DNA of 46,360 bases from the NCBI RefSeq assembly GCF_003697815.1, contig NZ_RDQG01000038.1, forward strand, positions 1 to 46,360, in the 5' to 3' direction. How positions within the stretch are numbered: position 1 is the stretch's first letter; every line of letters begins with the position of its first letter. A program made the position numbers and the translations under genes. The stretch comes from Halalkalicoccus subterraneus. Its GTDB lineage: Archaea > Halobacteriota > Halobacteria > Halobacteriales > Halalkalicoccaceae. This document shows, one piece after another, positions 16,500 through 25,948 of the stretch. The notes under the pieces were generated by a model. That model searched no databases and was not told the origin of the DNA. It was given only the letters and a program-made list of their open reading frames with translations.

Positions 16500-17207
16500 T
16501 TAATCGGGACGGGTCGGCGTCGCGCGCGTCGCCGTCGCCTTGAACGAGACGACGACCGCCCGGCCGGGTTCGAGGCCGAGTCGCTCGACGCTCGCACGGG
16601 TCACGAGCGCGACCAGCACCGTTCCGTCCCCGACCCCGACTCGGACGTGGGCGACCGATTCGCCGCTCTCGACGCGTTCTACAGTGCCCTCGAATCGGTT
16701 CCGAGCACTCGTCTCGTCGGGCGCGGGCGCCTCCTCGGGCGGCGTCAGCGTGATCGCGTCCGAGCGGATCGCCACCGCGACTGCCTCGCCCTCCGGGGGA
16801 ACGAGCGCGCGAACCTCCCCCGGATCGCACTCCACGACGCCGAGTTCGCCCTCGCGCTCGATCACCCGACCCGAAAGCACCGTCTCCTCGACGGCCGTCA
16901 GCCCCTCCGCGGCGGTTTCGAGGCGGTCGAACCGTTCGAGCAACTCGCGTGCCCCGTCGGTGAGCGAACTCCCACCGCCGCCCGACCCGCCCCGTTGGCG
17001 TTCGACCAGCGGGCCGAGCGCCGCCTCCAGTTCGACGACCCGGCGCTGGGCGTGCGCGTAGGAGCGTTCCAACTCGCCTGTAGCCGCGTGGATCGAGCCG
17101 TGCTCGGCGATCGCACGGAGCAACTCGACGTCGCGGTCGGTGACGACCTCCTCGTCGACGGCCAACCCCGTTTCGACCGCGCTGCGGACGTCCCGGTCCT
17201 CGTCCAT
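16500..17207 (-). CDS. ModE-like Mo/W-responsive regulator with TOBE domains
   Basis: A 235-residue protein. Residues about 20-85 form the ModE N-terminal winged helix (DRDVELLRAIAEHGSIHAA, then SYAHAQRRVVELEAALG), with the glycine-rich GGSGGGGSSLTDGARELL wing usual in this family. Residues about 105-230 hold two TOBE/MOP-like modules that bind oxyanions, the second being FEGTVERVESGESVAHVRVG. Such proteins repress molybdate or tungstate uptake genes when the oxyanion is plentiful. The tup transporter 4 kb away and the formate-dehydrogenase-like genes are natural targets. No TATA-like box is evident at the expected distance. Confidence 0.9.
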   Translation of the reverse strand: MDEDRDVRSAVETGLAVDEEVVTDRDVELLRAIAEHGSIHAATGELERSYAHAQRRVVELEAALGPLVERQRGGSGGGGSSLTDGARELLERFDRLETAAEGLTAVEETVLSGRVIEREGELGVVECDPGEVRALVPPEGEAVAVAIRSDAITLTPPEEAPAPDETSARNRFEGTVERVESGESVAHVRVGVGDGTVLVALVTRASVERLGLEPGRAVVVSFKATATRATPTRPD

Positions 17208-17260
17208 GGGATACGCTATCTCCGACGGACGGGGGGATCAATCCAGCGATCAGTAGTGCG

Positions 17261-19780
17261 CTATCGGACCTCGAAGCGCTCCGAGAGGCGGACGTCCCGC
17301 GAGGAACTCCCCACGAGCAGTTCGAACGCGCCGGGTTCGGTCACCCAGCACTCGGATTCGTCGTCGTAATAACCCAGATCGTCGGCGTCGATACAAAGCG
17401 TGACGGCACACCGTTGGCCGGGCTCCAGCGTGACCTTCTCGAAGGCCGTGAGCTCCTTCGGTGGACGCTCGACGCTCGCTTCCTCGTCGCGGACGTACGC
17501 TTGGACGACCTCCTTTCCCGCCCGATCGCCGGTGTTCTCGACGTGGAGAACGGCGTTCACCTGCCCGTTTCGCGGGAGACGACCGGGGTCGACCCGCAGG
17601 TCCGAGTATTCGAAGTCGGTGTACGACTCGCCGTGGCCGAACGGGAACAGCGGTTCGACCCCGCGCTCGTCGAAGTCCCGGTAGCCGACGAAGACGCCCT
17701 CGTCGTAGTACACCGTCCCGTCGACGCCGGGGTAGGCCTCGGCCTCGTTCGGGAGGGTCGCGACCGCGCCGGGCAGGTAGTCCTCGACCGCCGCGGCGAA
17801 CGTCACCGGCGTCTTCCCGGAGGGGTTCGCGTGGCCGAAGAGCAGGTCCGCCACCGCCCGGCCTCCCTCCTGACCGGGGAACCACAGTTGCATCAGTGCC
17901 GATACCGAGTCGAGCCAGGGCATCGCGACCGGCGACTCGGTGTTCAGGAGGACGACCGTTTCGTCGGTGGCCTCCGAGACGGCGTCGATGACGGCGTTCT
18001 GGTTGCCCGGCAGGTCGAAGCGCTTGCGGTCGTCGCCGTAGCTCGTATCGGTCTTCGCGAGGACGATCGCCACGTCGGCGCCAGCGGCGACCTCGGCGAC
18101 GGTCTCGATCGCGCTCGGGCGGGTCCACTCGACCGTCACGGGCGCGCCGCCGTCTGTCTCGACGCGGACCGTGTACTCCTCGCCAGCCGACAGCTCGGTT
18201 GCGACCCGCTCGGTCTTCGGCCCGGCGAAGCCGCCGCCGAGGTTCTCGACGACCGCCTCGCCGTTGACGAAGAGGGTGCTCTCGCCCTGACTCGTGAGAA
18301 CGAACTCGAAGGCCCCCGACTCCTCGGGGCTGATCCGTCCTTCCCACTCGACCGAGACGGCCTCGCCCTCGAAAGCGATCTCGGACACCGTCCCCGTTTC
18401 GCTCGGCGAACCCGAGCGGTCATCGCTCTCGTAGTATGCGTAGGTGAAGCCGTCATCGGGCGCCAGCGGCTCCGACTCGTCCGGCGAGGCGGTCGTCACC
18501 GACACGTCGGCGACGCTCTCGATTCCCTCGACGGGGCCGACGTCCCTGATGGGATCGACCGCGTCGCTTCCCCCGACGCTGTTGACGAACGTCTCGGGCT
18601 CCCAGCCGATCAGCGCGACCTCGTCGATCTCCGTGTCGTCGAGCGGGAGCACGCCGTCGTTTTCTAGGAGAACGGTCCCCTCCTTGGCGATCCGGTGTGC
18701 GAGGTCGAAGTGGTCGTCGGTCCCGCGTACCGGGTCGTGGCCGAGTCGCTCTCCCGAGAGCGCGCCGATCGCCTCCTGGGAGCGCAGCCCCCGCTCGACC
18801 ATCCCGTCGACGACCGACTCGTCGAGTTCGCCGTCTTCGACCGCTTCTTCGAGTGCCTCGCCGAAGTACTCCGCGGCGGGCATCTCGATATCGAGCCCGT
18901 TTTCCGCGGCGTCGACGGTGCTGTGGGTCCCGCCCCAGTCGGAGACGACGAACCCGTCGAAGCCCCACTCGCCCTTCAGCACGTCGCGCAGCAGTTTCCG
19001 GTTCTCGCTGCAGAACGTGCCGTTGACGCGGTTGTACGCGGGCATGACCGCACCGGCATCACCCTCCGTGACGGCCGCCTTGAACGGTGGATAGTAGATC
19101 TCCCGAAGCGCCCGCTCGCCGACGCTGACGTCGTGTTCGGAGGTCGAGAAGTAGTCCTCGACGCCGCCGGTTCCCCGCGTCTGGTTGTACGCGACGAAGT
19201 GTTTCAGCGTCGCGATCACGCCCTCGGACTGGACGGCGCCGGTGTAGGCCGCGGCCATCGCCGCAGCTAGGTGTGGATCTTCGCCGTAGGTCTCCCCGGC
19301 GCGGCTGTGAAGCGGCTGACGGAAGACGTCCATCGAGGGGGCGAGGTGAACCGAGACGCCACCGTCCTTGGTCTCGCGTGCGATCGCTGCCCCCTGTTCC
19401 AAGACCAGGTCGGGCTCGAACGTCGCGGCCGACGCGACGGGGTGGGGGAAGTCGGTCGTCGGCTCGCCGAGCGACGCACCCGGTGGACCGTCGGCCATCC
19501 CCATCCCCGATACGTCGAGGCGCTCGATTCCCTGCAGGTAGCCGGCGATCCCTTCCGGTCCGTCCTCGGCGCCGTGGGTTCGACTCACCTTCTCCGCGAG
19601 GGTCATCTCCTCGATCAGCGCCCCGATGTCTTCATCCGCGCTCGGTTCCGCGCCCGCGATACCGACCGATCCGAGGCCGAGCCCCAGAACCGAGGTCGCC
19701 CCGGCCGCGAGAAACGTCCGCCGCGACGGACCGGTCGACTCGCTCCTCTCCTCCCCACGTGACTTTCGTGTGTCAGTCAT
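17261..19780 (-). CDS. Tat-exported GH3 beta-glucosidase with PA14 domain
   Basis: An 839-residue extracellular glycoside hydrolase, probably a beta-glucosidase. The twin-arginine signal (SRRTFLAAGATSVLGLGLG) is at residues 20-40. The GH3 N-terminal barrel follows, with the nucleophile aspartate in FVVSDWGGTH (about residue 281). A PA14-like insert at about residues 425-550 (from FTYAYYES; FVNGEAVV) sits inside the GH3 C-terminal sandwich, and a fibronectin-III-like domain ends the protein. The order GH3N-GH3C-PA14-GH3C-Fn3 is well known among beta-glucosidases. The frame can start two codons earlier at a TTG; the ATG at 19780 is preferred. A 19-base palindrome precedes it. No sugar transporter lies beside it. 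Confidence 0.93.
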   Translation of the reverse strand: MTDTRKSRGEERSESTGPSRRTFLAAGATSVLGLGLGSVGIAGAEPSADEDIGALIEEMTLAEKVSRTHGAEDGPEGIAGYLQGIERLDVSGMGMADGPPGASLGEPTTDFPHPVASAATFEPDLVLEQGAAIARETKDGGVSVHLAPSMDVFRQPLHSRAGETYGEDPHLAAAMAAAYTGAVQSEGVIATLKHFVAYNQTRGTGGVEDYFSTSEHDVSVGERALREIYYPPFKAAVTEGDAGAVMPAYNRVNGTFCSENRKLLRDVLKGEWGFDGFVVSDWGGTHSTVDAAENGLDIEMPAAEYFGEALEEAVEDGELDESVVDGMVERGLRSQEAIGALSGERLGHDPVRGTDDHFDLAHRIAKEGTVLLENDGVLPLDDTEIDEVALIGWEPETFVNSVGGSDAVDPIRDVGPVEGIESVADVSVTTASPDESEPLAPDDGFTYAYYESDDRSGSPSETGTVSEIAFEGEAVSVEWEGRISPEESGAFEFVLTSQGESTLFVNGEAVVENLGGGFAGPKTERVATELSAGEEYTVRVETDGGAPVTVEWTRPSAIETVAEVAAGADVAIVLAKTDTSYGDDRKRFDLPGNQNAVIDAVSEATDETVVLLNTESPVAMPWLDSVSALMQLWFPGQEGGRAVADLLFGHANPSGKTPVTFAAAVEDYLPGAVATLPNEAEAYPGVDGTVYYDEGVFVGYRDFDERGVEPLFPFGHGESYTDFEYSDLRVDPGRLPRNGQVNAVLHVENTGDRAGKEVVQAYVRDEEASVERPPKELTAFEKVTLEPGQRCAVTLCIDADDLGYYDDESECWVTEPGAFELLVGSSSRDVRLSERFEVR

Positions 19781-19809
19781 TTTCAACCAACTACCCTTGA
19801 CTTATCCAT

Positions 19810-19828
19810 AATGGTATTTAATACCATT
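19810..19828. promoter_or_regulatory. Perfect palindrome before beta-glucosidase gene
   Basis: AATGGTATT-T-AATACCATT: two 9-base arms around one base, 30-48 bases before the ATG. The AT core (TTAAATACC on the minus strand) may be the TATA element itself, so a bound dimeric repressor would block transcription. Confidence 0.6.
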
Positions 19829-19878
19829 CTTACCGGAACGATGGACCGTCGGACGCATCGGTGGGGAATGTAGCCGCC

Positions 19879-20652
19879 TCAGTAGATCAACTCGCCGTCG
19901 ACGAACTTCCGCACGCGATCGTCACGGGGGTTCTCGAAGACCCGGTCCGCGGAACCGATCTCGATGACCGCCCGGCCCAGCAGGACCGCGACGCGGTCCG
20001 CGATCCGCTCGGCCTGGTGCATGTCGTGGGTCGCGATGACGACGCCGATCCCCCGTTCGCTCGCCTTCCCGATCGCCTCTTCCAACACTGCCGTGTTGCG
20101 CGGATCGAGATCCGAGGTCGGCTCGTCGAGCAACAGCACGTCGGGATCGTACGCGAGCGCGCGGGCGAAGGCGACCCGCTGGGCTTCCCCGCCCGACAAC
20201 GACCGGGCGTTCTGGTCTTCCTTCCCATCGAGTCCGACAACCGAGAGTGCCTCCCGCGCCGTCTCGCTCGTCCCGTTCTCCCGCCCGACGAGATCCGCAG
20301 CACTCCGTTTGAGTCGTTCCGGCCAGGACTGGCGAACCCGCAGCCCGTATTCGGCGTTTCGCAACACCGGAGAATCGAACAGGCTGGCCTCCTGAAACAC
20401 CATCCCGACGTTTCGCCGCAGCGCCAGCCGCCGGTTCTCCGAGGCTTGCCAGACGTCGGTCTCCTCGTAGCTGACCGTCCCCTCGTCGGGACGCTCGAAC
20501 AGCGCGAGCAGGCGAAGCAGGGTCGACTTTCCGACGCCGGAGGGACCGATGATCGCGAGGACTTCGCCGCTGTCGACGGACAGCGAGACGTCATCGAACA
20601 CCGGCTCGTCGTAGGCGTGCCGGAGTCCATCGACCGACAGGACGTCGGTCAT
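19879..20652 (-). CDS. tupC: Tungstate ABC transporter, ATP-binding subunit
   Basis: A 257-residue ABC ATPase on the cytoplasmic face of the membrane. Walker A is GPSGVGKST, the signature is LSGGEAQR, Walker B is [12 protein letters not shown], and the switch histidine lies in [15 protein letters not shown]. The family resembles the TupC/ModC import ATPases, and context decides the substrate: it is the third gene after a TupA-like binding protein and its permease. Its ATG overlaps the permease stop by four bases. A C-terminal TOBE domain is absent. Confidence 0.9.
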   Translation of the reverse strand: MTDVLSVDGLRHAYDEPVFDDVSLSVDSGEVLAIIGPSGVGKSTLLRLLALFERPDEGTVSYEETDVWQASENRRLALRRNVGMVFQEASLFDSPVLRNAEYGLRVRQSWPERLKRSAADLVGRENGTSETAREALSVVGLDGKEDQNARSLSGGEAQRVAFARALAYDPDVLLLDEPTSDLDPRNTAVLEEAIGKASERGIGVVIATHDMHQAERIADRVAVLLGRAVIEIGSADRVFENPRDDRVRKFVDGELIY

Positions 20653-21359
20653 CGCGTCCGCCCACCCCCACCGAGGCGCCCGACGATCGCGTTGACCAGC
20701 AAGACGATCGAGACGAGGATCGCCCCGAGGAACATCGCGGTCTCGTAGCGGCCCTGCCGGGCCTCCAGTGTGATCGCCGTCGTGATGTTGCGGGTGTAGG
20801 CCTCACCGTCGGCGTAGGCGATGTTGCCCCCGACGATCAACACCGAGCCCACCTCACTGATCGCCCGACCGAACCCCGCGAGGATCGCGGTCGCGATCCC
20901 GAAGCGCGCCTCCTTGATCACGACGAGCGCGACGTCGAGTCGGGTGCCACCCATCGCGTAGGCGGCGTCCCGAACCGACTGATCGATCCCCGTAACCGCC
21001 GCGAGGCTCACACCGGTGATCACCGGCGCGGCCAACACGAACTGGGACATGATCATCGCCTGTGGGGTGAACACGAGGTCCAGAAAGCCCAACGGCCCCT
21101 GGTTCGACACCGCAAACAGCACGACGAGCCCGACGACGACGCTCGGAAAGCCCATTCCCGTGTTGATGATCGCAGTCACGAGCCCCTTTCCGGGGAAGTC
21201 CTTGAACCCCACGAAAAGCGCGACGGGCAGGCTCACGAGCGTCGAGAGCACGACGGCGGTCACGCTCACGTACAGGGAAACGCGAACGATGCTCTTGACG
21301 TAGTTGCTCTCGAAGGGCATCCCGTCCAGGACCGCCAGTGCCGTCTCGAGGGCCATCAC
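20649..21359 (-). CDS. tupB: Tungstate ABC transporter, permease subunit
   Basis: A 236-residue permease with about five or six membrane segments and a binding-protein-dependent transport inner-membrane domain. The ATPase-coupling loop is [41 protein letters not shown] in character (EAA-like, with a conserved AISEVG end). The composition is typical of TupB rather than ModB in the short N-terminus and one domain. A double methionine leaves the start uncertain by one codon. It overlaps both neighbours by four bases. Confidence 0.9.
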   Translation of the reverse strand: MMALETALAVLDGMPFESNYVKSIVRVSLYVSVTAVVLSTLVSLPVALFVGFKDFPGKGLVTAIINTGMGFPSVVVGLVVLFAVSNQGPLGFLDLVFTPQAMIMSQFVLAAPVITGVSLAAVTGIDQSVRDAAYAMGGTRLDVALVVIKEARFGIATAILAGFGRAISEVGSVLIVGGNIAYADGEAYTRNITTAITLEARQGRYETAMFLGAILVSIVLLVNAIVGRLGGGGRTR

Positions 21360-22345
21360 TCGTCCGTGGCGTTGTCCTCGGTGGCGTTACCTCCGTTCTC
21401 GCCGTCGGGCTGCCAGTCCTCGGGGACGTACTGCTGGAAGTTCGGGTCCTCCGAGAGCGCCTGCGGGAAGAACAGCTGCTCGCCGTCAAGTTCGTACTCC
21501 TCGATGACCTGTTGGCCCTCCTGGCTCGTCAGAAAGCCGATGTAGGACATCGCGAGCTGGTAGTTGACGTCCTCGTGGACCGCGGGGTTGATCGCGAGCA
21601 CCCCGTAGGGGTTCGCGAGGATCTCCGGGCCGCCCTCGACGGGCCCCTGGACGAGGATCTCCAGTTCCACTTCGTCCTGCTGGGAGATGAACGTCCCCCG
21701 ATCCGAGAGGGTGTACCCGCCCTGCTGGCTCGCCTGGTTGAGCGTATCGCCCATTCCCTGACCGGTTTCGAGGTACCACTCGCCGCCGGGTTCGACGCCC
21801 GCTTCCTCCCAGATCTGCAACTCGGCCGTGTTGGTTCCCGAATCGTCGCCGCGGGAGGCGAACAGCGACTCGTTCTCGGCGATCGCCTGAAACGCTCCGA
21901 GCGCGTCCTCGCTACCCCCGATCCCGGCGGGGTCGTCGCTCGGCCCAACGATCACGAAGTCGTTGAACATCAGGTCCCGGCGGTTGATCCCATAGCCGTT
22001 CTGCATGAACTCGTCCTCCTGGCTCCGGGCGTGGACCATCACGACGTCACAGTCGCCGGCCCGTGCGGTTTCGAGGGCCTGACCCGTCCCTTGGGAGATC
22101 GCCTGGACCGGCGTGCCGAAGTTCTCCTCGAAGGCGGCGTTGACTTCGTCCAAGAGACCGGTGTCGTAGGTGCTGGTCGTCGTCGCGAGCACCAGTTCCT
22201 GCCCGGTGATCGAGCCGCCGGAACTGCTGTTGCTCTCGTTGCCGCTGCCATTCTCCCCGCCCGAAAACAACCCCGTACAGCCCGCCAGTCCGGCGGCCGC
22301 TCCCCCGCCGGCCAGCGTCAGGAAATCGCGCCGTTGTATCGCCAT
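21356..22345 (-). CDS. tupA: Tungstate-binding lipoprotein
   Basis: A 329-residue extracellular binding protein. The signal has a twin arginine ([20 protein letters not shown]) with a lipobox whose cysteine is residue 22, so it is Tat-exported and lipid-anchored, and a serine/asparagine-rich linker follows. The mature domain opens [19 protein letters not shown], whose TTTS motif is characteristic of tungstate-binding Tup[23 protein letters not shown] and [13 protein letters not shown] are also TupA-like. It is the first gene of tupABC, and a CTAAGTAG box lies 28 bases before the ATG. It probably feeds a tungsto- or molybdo-pterin enzyme such as the one at 29972. Confidence 0.93.
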   Translation of the reverse strand: MAIQRRDFLTLAGGGAAAGLAGCTGLFSGGENGSGNESNSSSGGSITGQELVLATTTSTYDTGLLDEVNAAFEENFGTPVQAISQGTGQALETARAGDCDVVMVHARSQEDEFMQNGYGINRRDLMFNDFVIVGPSDDPAGIGGSEDALGAFQAIAENESLFASRGDDSGTNTAELQIWEEAGVEPGGEWYLETGQGMGDTLNQASQQGGYTLSDRGTFISQQDEVELEILVQGPVEGGPEILANPYGVLAINPAVHEDVNYQLAMSYIGFLTSQEGQQVIEEYELDGEQLFFPQALSEDPNFQQYVPEDWQPDGENGGNATEDNATDE

Positions 22346-22351
22346 AGGAAC

Positions 22352-22378
22352 AACGCTGGCGCGGAGCTACTTAGCGTT
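22352..22378. promoter_or_regulatory. Inverted repeat over the tupA promoter
   Basis: AACGCT-N15-AGCGTT; the half-site centres are 21 bases apart (two helix turns). It spans the region from TATA-like box to the expected start of transcription, a fitting place for a ModE-type repressor. Confidence 0.4.
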
Positions 22379-22466
22379 TGCTCATGGAGATAACGACGAA
22401 TAGTTACGAAACGCGACGAGAAAACCGTTCGCGTCGAAAAAGAAACCGCAGCCGATTACCTGCCGC

Positions 22467-24119
22467 TCAGACCGCGTCAGGACCGCGGTTGCCGGTACGC
22501 ACCTGCAGGGCGTCCTCGACGGGCATGACGAAGATCTTGCCGTCACCGGGCTCGCCGGTGTTGGCGCCCTCGCGGATCGCGTCGACGACCTCGTCAATCG
22601 GAATATCCGCGATGACACACTCGACTTTCACCTTCTGGTGGAGGTCGACGGTGTACTCCTCGCCACGCCATTGGCCCTTCTTCGCGGGCTGGCTGCCGCG
22701 TCCCGAGACGTTGGTGACCGTCAGCGAGGGTGCGCCGACGTTCGCGAGTTCGCGTTTGACATCACCGAGCCGGTCGGGGCGGATGATCGCGGTGATCATC
22801 TTGATTCCCGAGTCGGAGACGCCGCCGTCAGTTCGGACGATCTCGGGGCCGCCGTCGGTGGCGACGTCGGGGCCGCCGAACTCGGGGTAGGTGTCGACGC
22901 CGTGCTCGCTGACGTCGAGGCCGTCACGTTCGTGGCCGGGCGTAACGCGTGCCTGACCGAGCGCCTTGAGCGCACCCCAGATCAGTGCGGTCGCGCCGAC
23001 CGTCCAAGCCGTGATCACGACGACGCCGGCGACCTGCGCGAACACCGAAGGTGCTTCGCCGGGGATCGCGACGAACGGGATCGCGAGCATGCCGATGATG
23101 CCCGCGGAACCGTGGACGGGGAAGACCGCACAGACGTCGTCGATCTTCAGGGTCCGCTCGACGAACCGGAACACGAGCGGGAGCTGCACGCCGGCGATGA
23201 ACGCGACCAGCGCCGCGCCCCACCAGGTGACGATGTCCGCGATGCCGGTCACGGCGACCAGGCCCGCGAGCAGGCCGTTCGCGACGTAAAGCGTGTCGAC
23301 TTTCCCGGTGAGACCCAGCGAGATCGCGCCCGCTCCGATGGCGCCGAACGCCATTCCGAGCGTCGTCGCGAGCGCGACCCGCCCGACGTACTCGAAGGCA
23401 CCGAGTGCGAGTTCGCCGCCCTCGGCGGTGAAGACGGTCGCGGCGGTGCCGACGTTGAAACCGTACCAGCCGAAGGCCAGTACCAGAGTGCCAAGCACCG
23501 CGAACGTCATCGAGTGACCGGGGATGACGTTGACGGTGCCGTCGGCGTTGTAGCGGTCCATCCGCGGGCCGAGGATCCAGGCGGCCGTCAGCCCGGCGAT
23601 CCCGCCGACCGCGTGGACGATCATGCCGCCCGCGAAGTCGTGGAACCCGAGCACTGAGAGGTAGCCGCCGGCCCACGTCAGGCCGGTCACGACGGGATAG
23701 ATCACGGCCGCGAGCGCGACGGTGTAGGTGACGTACGCGCGGAGTTTCGCGCGACCCGCGACGGCTCCCGAAACGATCGTCGCCGCGGTCATCGCGAAGA
23801 CCGCGCCGAACAACCAGTCGACCCACGCCGTCGAGTCGCCGCCGATCGTGCCGGCGTAGGCGTCGGCGAGCGTAAACGAGCCGCCGCTGGTGATCGCGCC
23901 GACGATCGTGCTGATCGCCGCCCCGACGAAGAAGAACATCACGACGCCGACCGCCCAGGTCAGCAGGTTCTTCGTCAGCTGGTTCGCGACGTTCTTCGAG
24001 CGCACCTGTCCGGCCTCCAGCATCGCGAAGCCGGCATGCATGAAGAAGATGAGGAACGTTACCACGAGTACCCACATCATGTTGACGCCCTCCGCGAGCA
24101 CCGACGGATCTACCTGCAT
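22467..24119 (-). CDS. Ammonium transporter fused to a P-II (GlnK-like) domain
   Basis: A 550-residue fusion. Residues 1-405 are an Amt channel with about eleven membrane segments; the twin pore histidines lie in [16 protein letters not shown] and [15 protein letters not shown] roughly 30-residue linker leads to a complete P-II domain at about 436-550: [17 protein letters not shown], the T-loop [19 protein letters not shown] with the tyrosine matching the uridylylation site (about residue 489), and the nucleotide-binding [15 protein letters not shown] proteins normally are separate and plug Amt from the cytosol; here sensor and channel are one chain. A GAGGTG ribosome-binding site precedes the ATG. 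No frameshift or stop separates the parts. Confidence 0.93.
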   Translation of the reverse strand: MQVDPSVLAEGVNMMWVLVVTFLIFFMHAGFAMLEAGQVRSKNVANQLTKNLLTWAVGVVMFFFVGAAISTIVGAITSGGSFTLADAYAGTIGGDSTAWVDWLFGAVFAMTAATIVSGAVAGRAKLRAYVTYTVALAAVIYPVVTGLTWAGGYLSVLGFHDFAGGMIVHAVGGIAGLTAAWILGPRMDRYNADGTVNVIPGHSMTFAVLGTLVLAFGWYGFNVGTAATVFTAEGGELALGAFEYVGRVALATTLGMAFGAIGAGAISLGLTGKVDTLYVANGLLAGLVAVTGIADIVTWWGAALVAFIAGVQLPLVFRFVERTLKIDDVCAVFPVHGSAGIIGMLAIPFVAIPGEAPSVFAQVAGVVVITAWTVGATALIWGALKALGQARVTPGHERDGLDVSEHGVDTYPEFGGPDVATDGGPEIVRTDGGVSDSGIKMITAIIRPDRLGDVKRELANVGAPSLTVTNVSGRGSQPAKKGQWRGEEYTVDLHQKVKVECVIADIPIDEVVDAIREGANTGEPGDGKIFVMPVEDALQVRTGNRGPDAV

Positions 24120-24169
24120 TCGCCCACCTCGTCTGGACGTTCGTTACTGTTCGAACCGATTTCGGCCAT
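24110..24169 (-). CDS. Possible short upstream ORF overlapping the amt start
   Basis: ATG at 24169 begins a 19-codon frame that ends in a TAG ten bases inside amt, in another frame. It lies between the probable TATA box (24211-24217) and the amt ribosome-binding site. Translation is unproven; it could be a leader that modulates amt, or chance. Confidence 0.3.
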   Translation of the reverse strand: MAEIGSNSNERPDEVGECR

Positions 24170-24453
24170 GGATGTGTTTTCGATCACGAATGAATGGATG
24201 GAAGTAGAGACATATAGATGTTAGCATTGTGATACATGGATTTTCAACGGGTGTAGTAGACGAACGTCAGATACTCAATGAGATAATAGCAATATAAGGA
24301 CGTTCTTCGAGGCAAGGGAACGACAAATACTGCCGCGAAACCGAACGTACGTCAACCGGCCGTGGAGGCTGTTTCGAACCGTCGTCGGGCGGCAACGCGA
24401 GCCGGATGCGCTCGAGTCCGAGGTGGTGGCCCACGGCGGATCACAGCTGACGG
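24120..24453. other. AT-rich amt upstream region
   Basis: 334 bases between amt and the hemB stop, with no supported gene apart from the short frame at 24110-24169. The stretch 24205-24320 is much richer in A and T than the surrounding genes. A minus-strand TATA-like CTATATG is at 24211-24217, leaving a leader of about 65-70 bases before the amt ATG, longer than most here. A short dyad, GCTGAC-G-GTCAGC (24446-24458), spans the hemB stop. Confidence 0.5.
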
Positions 24454-25440
24454 TCAGCCGGGCAGATCACGAGCGACCTGCTCGGCAAAATACGTCAGGA
24501 TCAGATCCGCACCCGCGCGCTTGATCGAGAGCAGCGACTCGTGTGCCACCTCCTCCAGGTCGAGCCATCCCTGCTCGCTCGCGGCGTGGAGCATCGCGTA
24601 CTCCCCGCTGACGTTGTAAGCGGCCACCGGCAGCTCGGTGGTCTCCCGGACGTCCCGAACGATGTCGAGATAGGGCAGCGCGGGCTTGACCATCAGGGCG
24701 TCGGCGCCCTGTTCGGCGTCGAGGCGGGCCTCCCGAATCGCTTCGCGTCTGTTGGCGGGGTCCATCTGGTAGTGTCTGCGATTCCCGAAACTGGGCGCGC
24801 CGTCGGCGGCATCTCTGAAGGGCCCGTAGAAGGCCGACTCGTATTTGACGGCGTAGCTCATGATCGGCACCTCGGTGAAGTCATCGCGATCCAGCGCGTC
24901 ACGAATGGTTGCGACCATGCCGTCCATCATCCCGCTGGGCGCGATCATGTCCGCGCCCGCCTCCGCCTGCGAGAGCGCCGTGCGCTCGATCAGTTCGAGG
25001 GTCGCGTCGTTGTCGACGGTCATGTGGGGGTCTTCCTCCGCTCCCTCCTCGATGATTCCACAGTGCCCGTGACTGGTGTACTCACAGAAACAGAGATCGG
25101 CGATGACGTAGGCGTCGGTCTCCTCGGAGATCTTTCGGAGGGCACGCTGGACGACGCCCTCGTCGGCCCACGCCCGAGTCCCTCGATCGTCCTTTTCCTC
25201 CGGGATTCCAAAGAGCATCACGGCCTCGACGCCGGTCTCCCGGACCTCCCGGACCCGCTCCGTGATCCCCTCGACGGGCACGCGCTCGTGGCCGGGCATC
25301 GACTCGATGGGGACGCGCTCGTCGGTCGTGGCGTCGACGAAGACCGGCGCGATCAGATCGCTGGGAGAGAGCGACGTCTCGCTGACCAGCGGGCGCACGC
25401 CGTCGCTTCGCAGGCGGCGCGGACGCTTCGTGATGTCCAT
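24454..25440 (-). CDS. hemB: Delta-aminolevulinic acid dehydratase (porphobilinogen synthase)
   Basis: A 328-residue enzyme joining two 5-aminolevulinates into porphobilinogen. The zinc cysteines are in ADLCFCEYTSHGHCG and the two Schiff-base lysines in SYAVKYESAFYGPFR and ALMVKPALPYLDI, so all catalytic parts are visible; this is the zinc-type enzyme. Length and start (MDITKRPRRLRSDG) are standard. It lies apart from the hemCD and hemL groups and is divergent from the TIGR00725 gene. Confidence 0.97.
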   Translation of the reverse strand: MDITKRPRRLRSDGVRPLVSETSLSPSDLIAPVFVDATTDERVPIESMPGHERVPVEGITERVREVRETGVEAVMLFGIPEEKDDRGTRAWADEGVVQRALRKISEETDAYVIADLCFCEYTSHGHCGIIEEGAEEDPHMTVDNDATLELIERTALSQAEAGADMIAPSGMMDGMVATIRDALDRDDFTEVPIMSYAVKYESAFYGPFRDAADGAPSFGNRRHYQMDPANRREAIREARLDAEQGADALMVKPALPYLDIVRDVRETTELPVAAYNVSGEYAMLHAASEQGWLDLEEVAHESLLSIKRAGADLILTYFAEQVARDLPG

Positions 25441-25510
25441 GTCCGATCTGGGTGCGTCGCGGCCAAAGGCGTGTCGGGAGGTCTTTGATCATGCCCGATG
25501 ATCCCCCTAT

Positions 25511-25948
25511 ATGCGAATCAGCGTCATCGGCGGCGGGACGATCGGCGACGAGGACACTACGGTCGCCCGTCGGGTGGGCGAACTGCTCGGCGAGCGCGGG
25601 CACACGCTGGTCTGTGGCGGTCGAACCGGCGTCATGGAGGCGGCCTGCCGCGGCGCGAAAGAAGAGGGGGGAGACACCATCGGCATCCTGCCCAGCACCG
25701 ACCCGAACGAGGCCAACGACTACGTCGACGTACCGATCGTCACCGGGATCGGCAACGCCCGAAACGTCCTCGTGGCGCTGAACGGCGAGGGTGTAATAGC
25801 CATCGACGGCTCCTATGGGACGCTCTCGGAGATCGCTCATGCCCTCGATTTCGGCCGGTCCGTCGCCGGACTCGGAACCCACGACGTCGCGGGCGTTCAG
25901 GCCGTCGCCTCGCCCGAGGCTGCCGTGAAGTACGTCGAGGACGCTTAG
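25511..25948 (+). CDS. TIGR00725-type Rossmann protein (LOG / Moco-carrier-like)
   Basis: A 145-residue protein of the SLOG superfamily: ISVIGGGTIG at the start, LVCGGRTGVMEAACRGA with the family's GG.TGVM motif, and a VIAIDGSYGTLSEIAHAL segment (GGxGTxxE variant). Relatives include the plant-type molybdenum-cofactor carrier and cytokinin-activating LOG enzymes. With tungstate uptake and a pterin enzyme nearby, a cofactor-carrier role is tempting but unproven. Its stop overlaps the convergent Fe-S oxidoreductase gene by four bases. Confidence 0.85.
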   Translation: MRISVIGGGTIGDEDTTVARRVGELLGERGHTLVCGGRTGVMEAACRGAKEEGGDTIGILPSTDPNEANDYVDVPIVTGIGNARNVLVALNGEGVIAIDGSYGTLSEIAHALDFGRSVAGLGTHDVAGVQAVASPEAAVKYVEDA

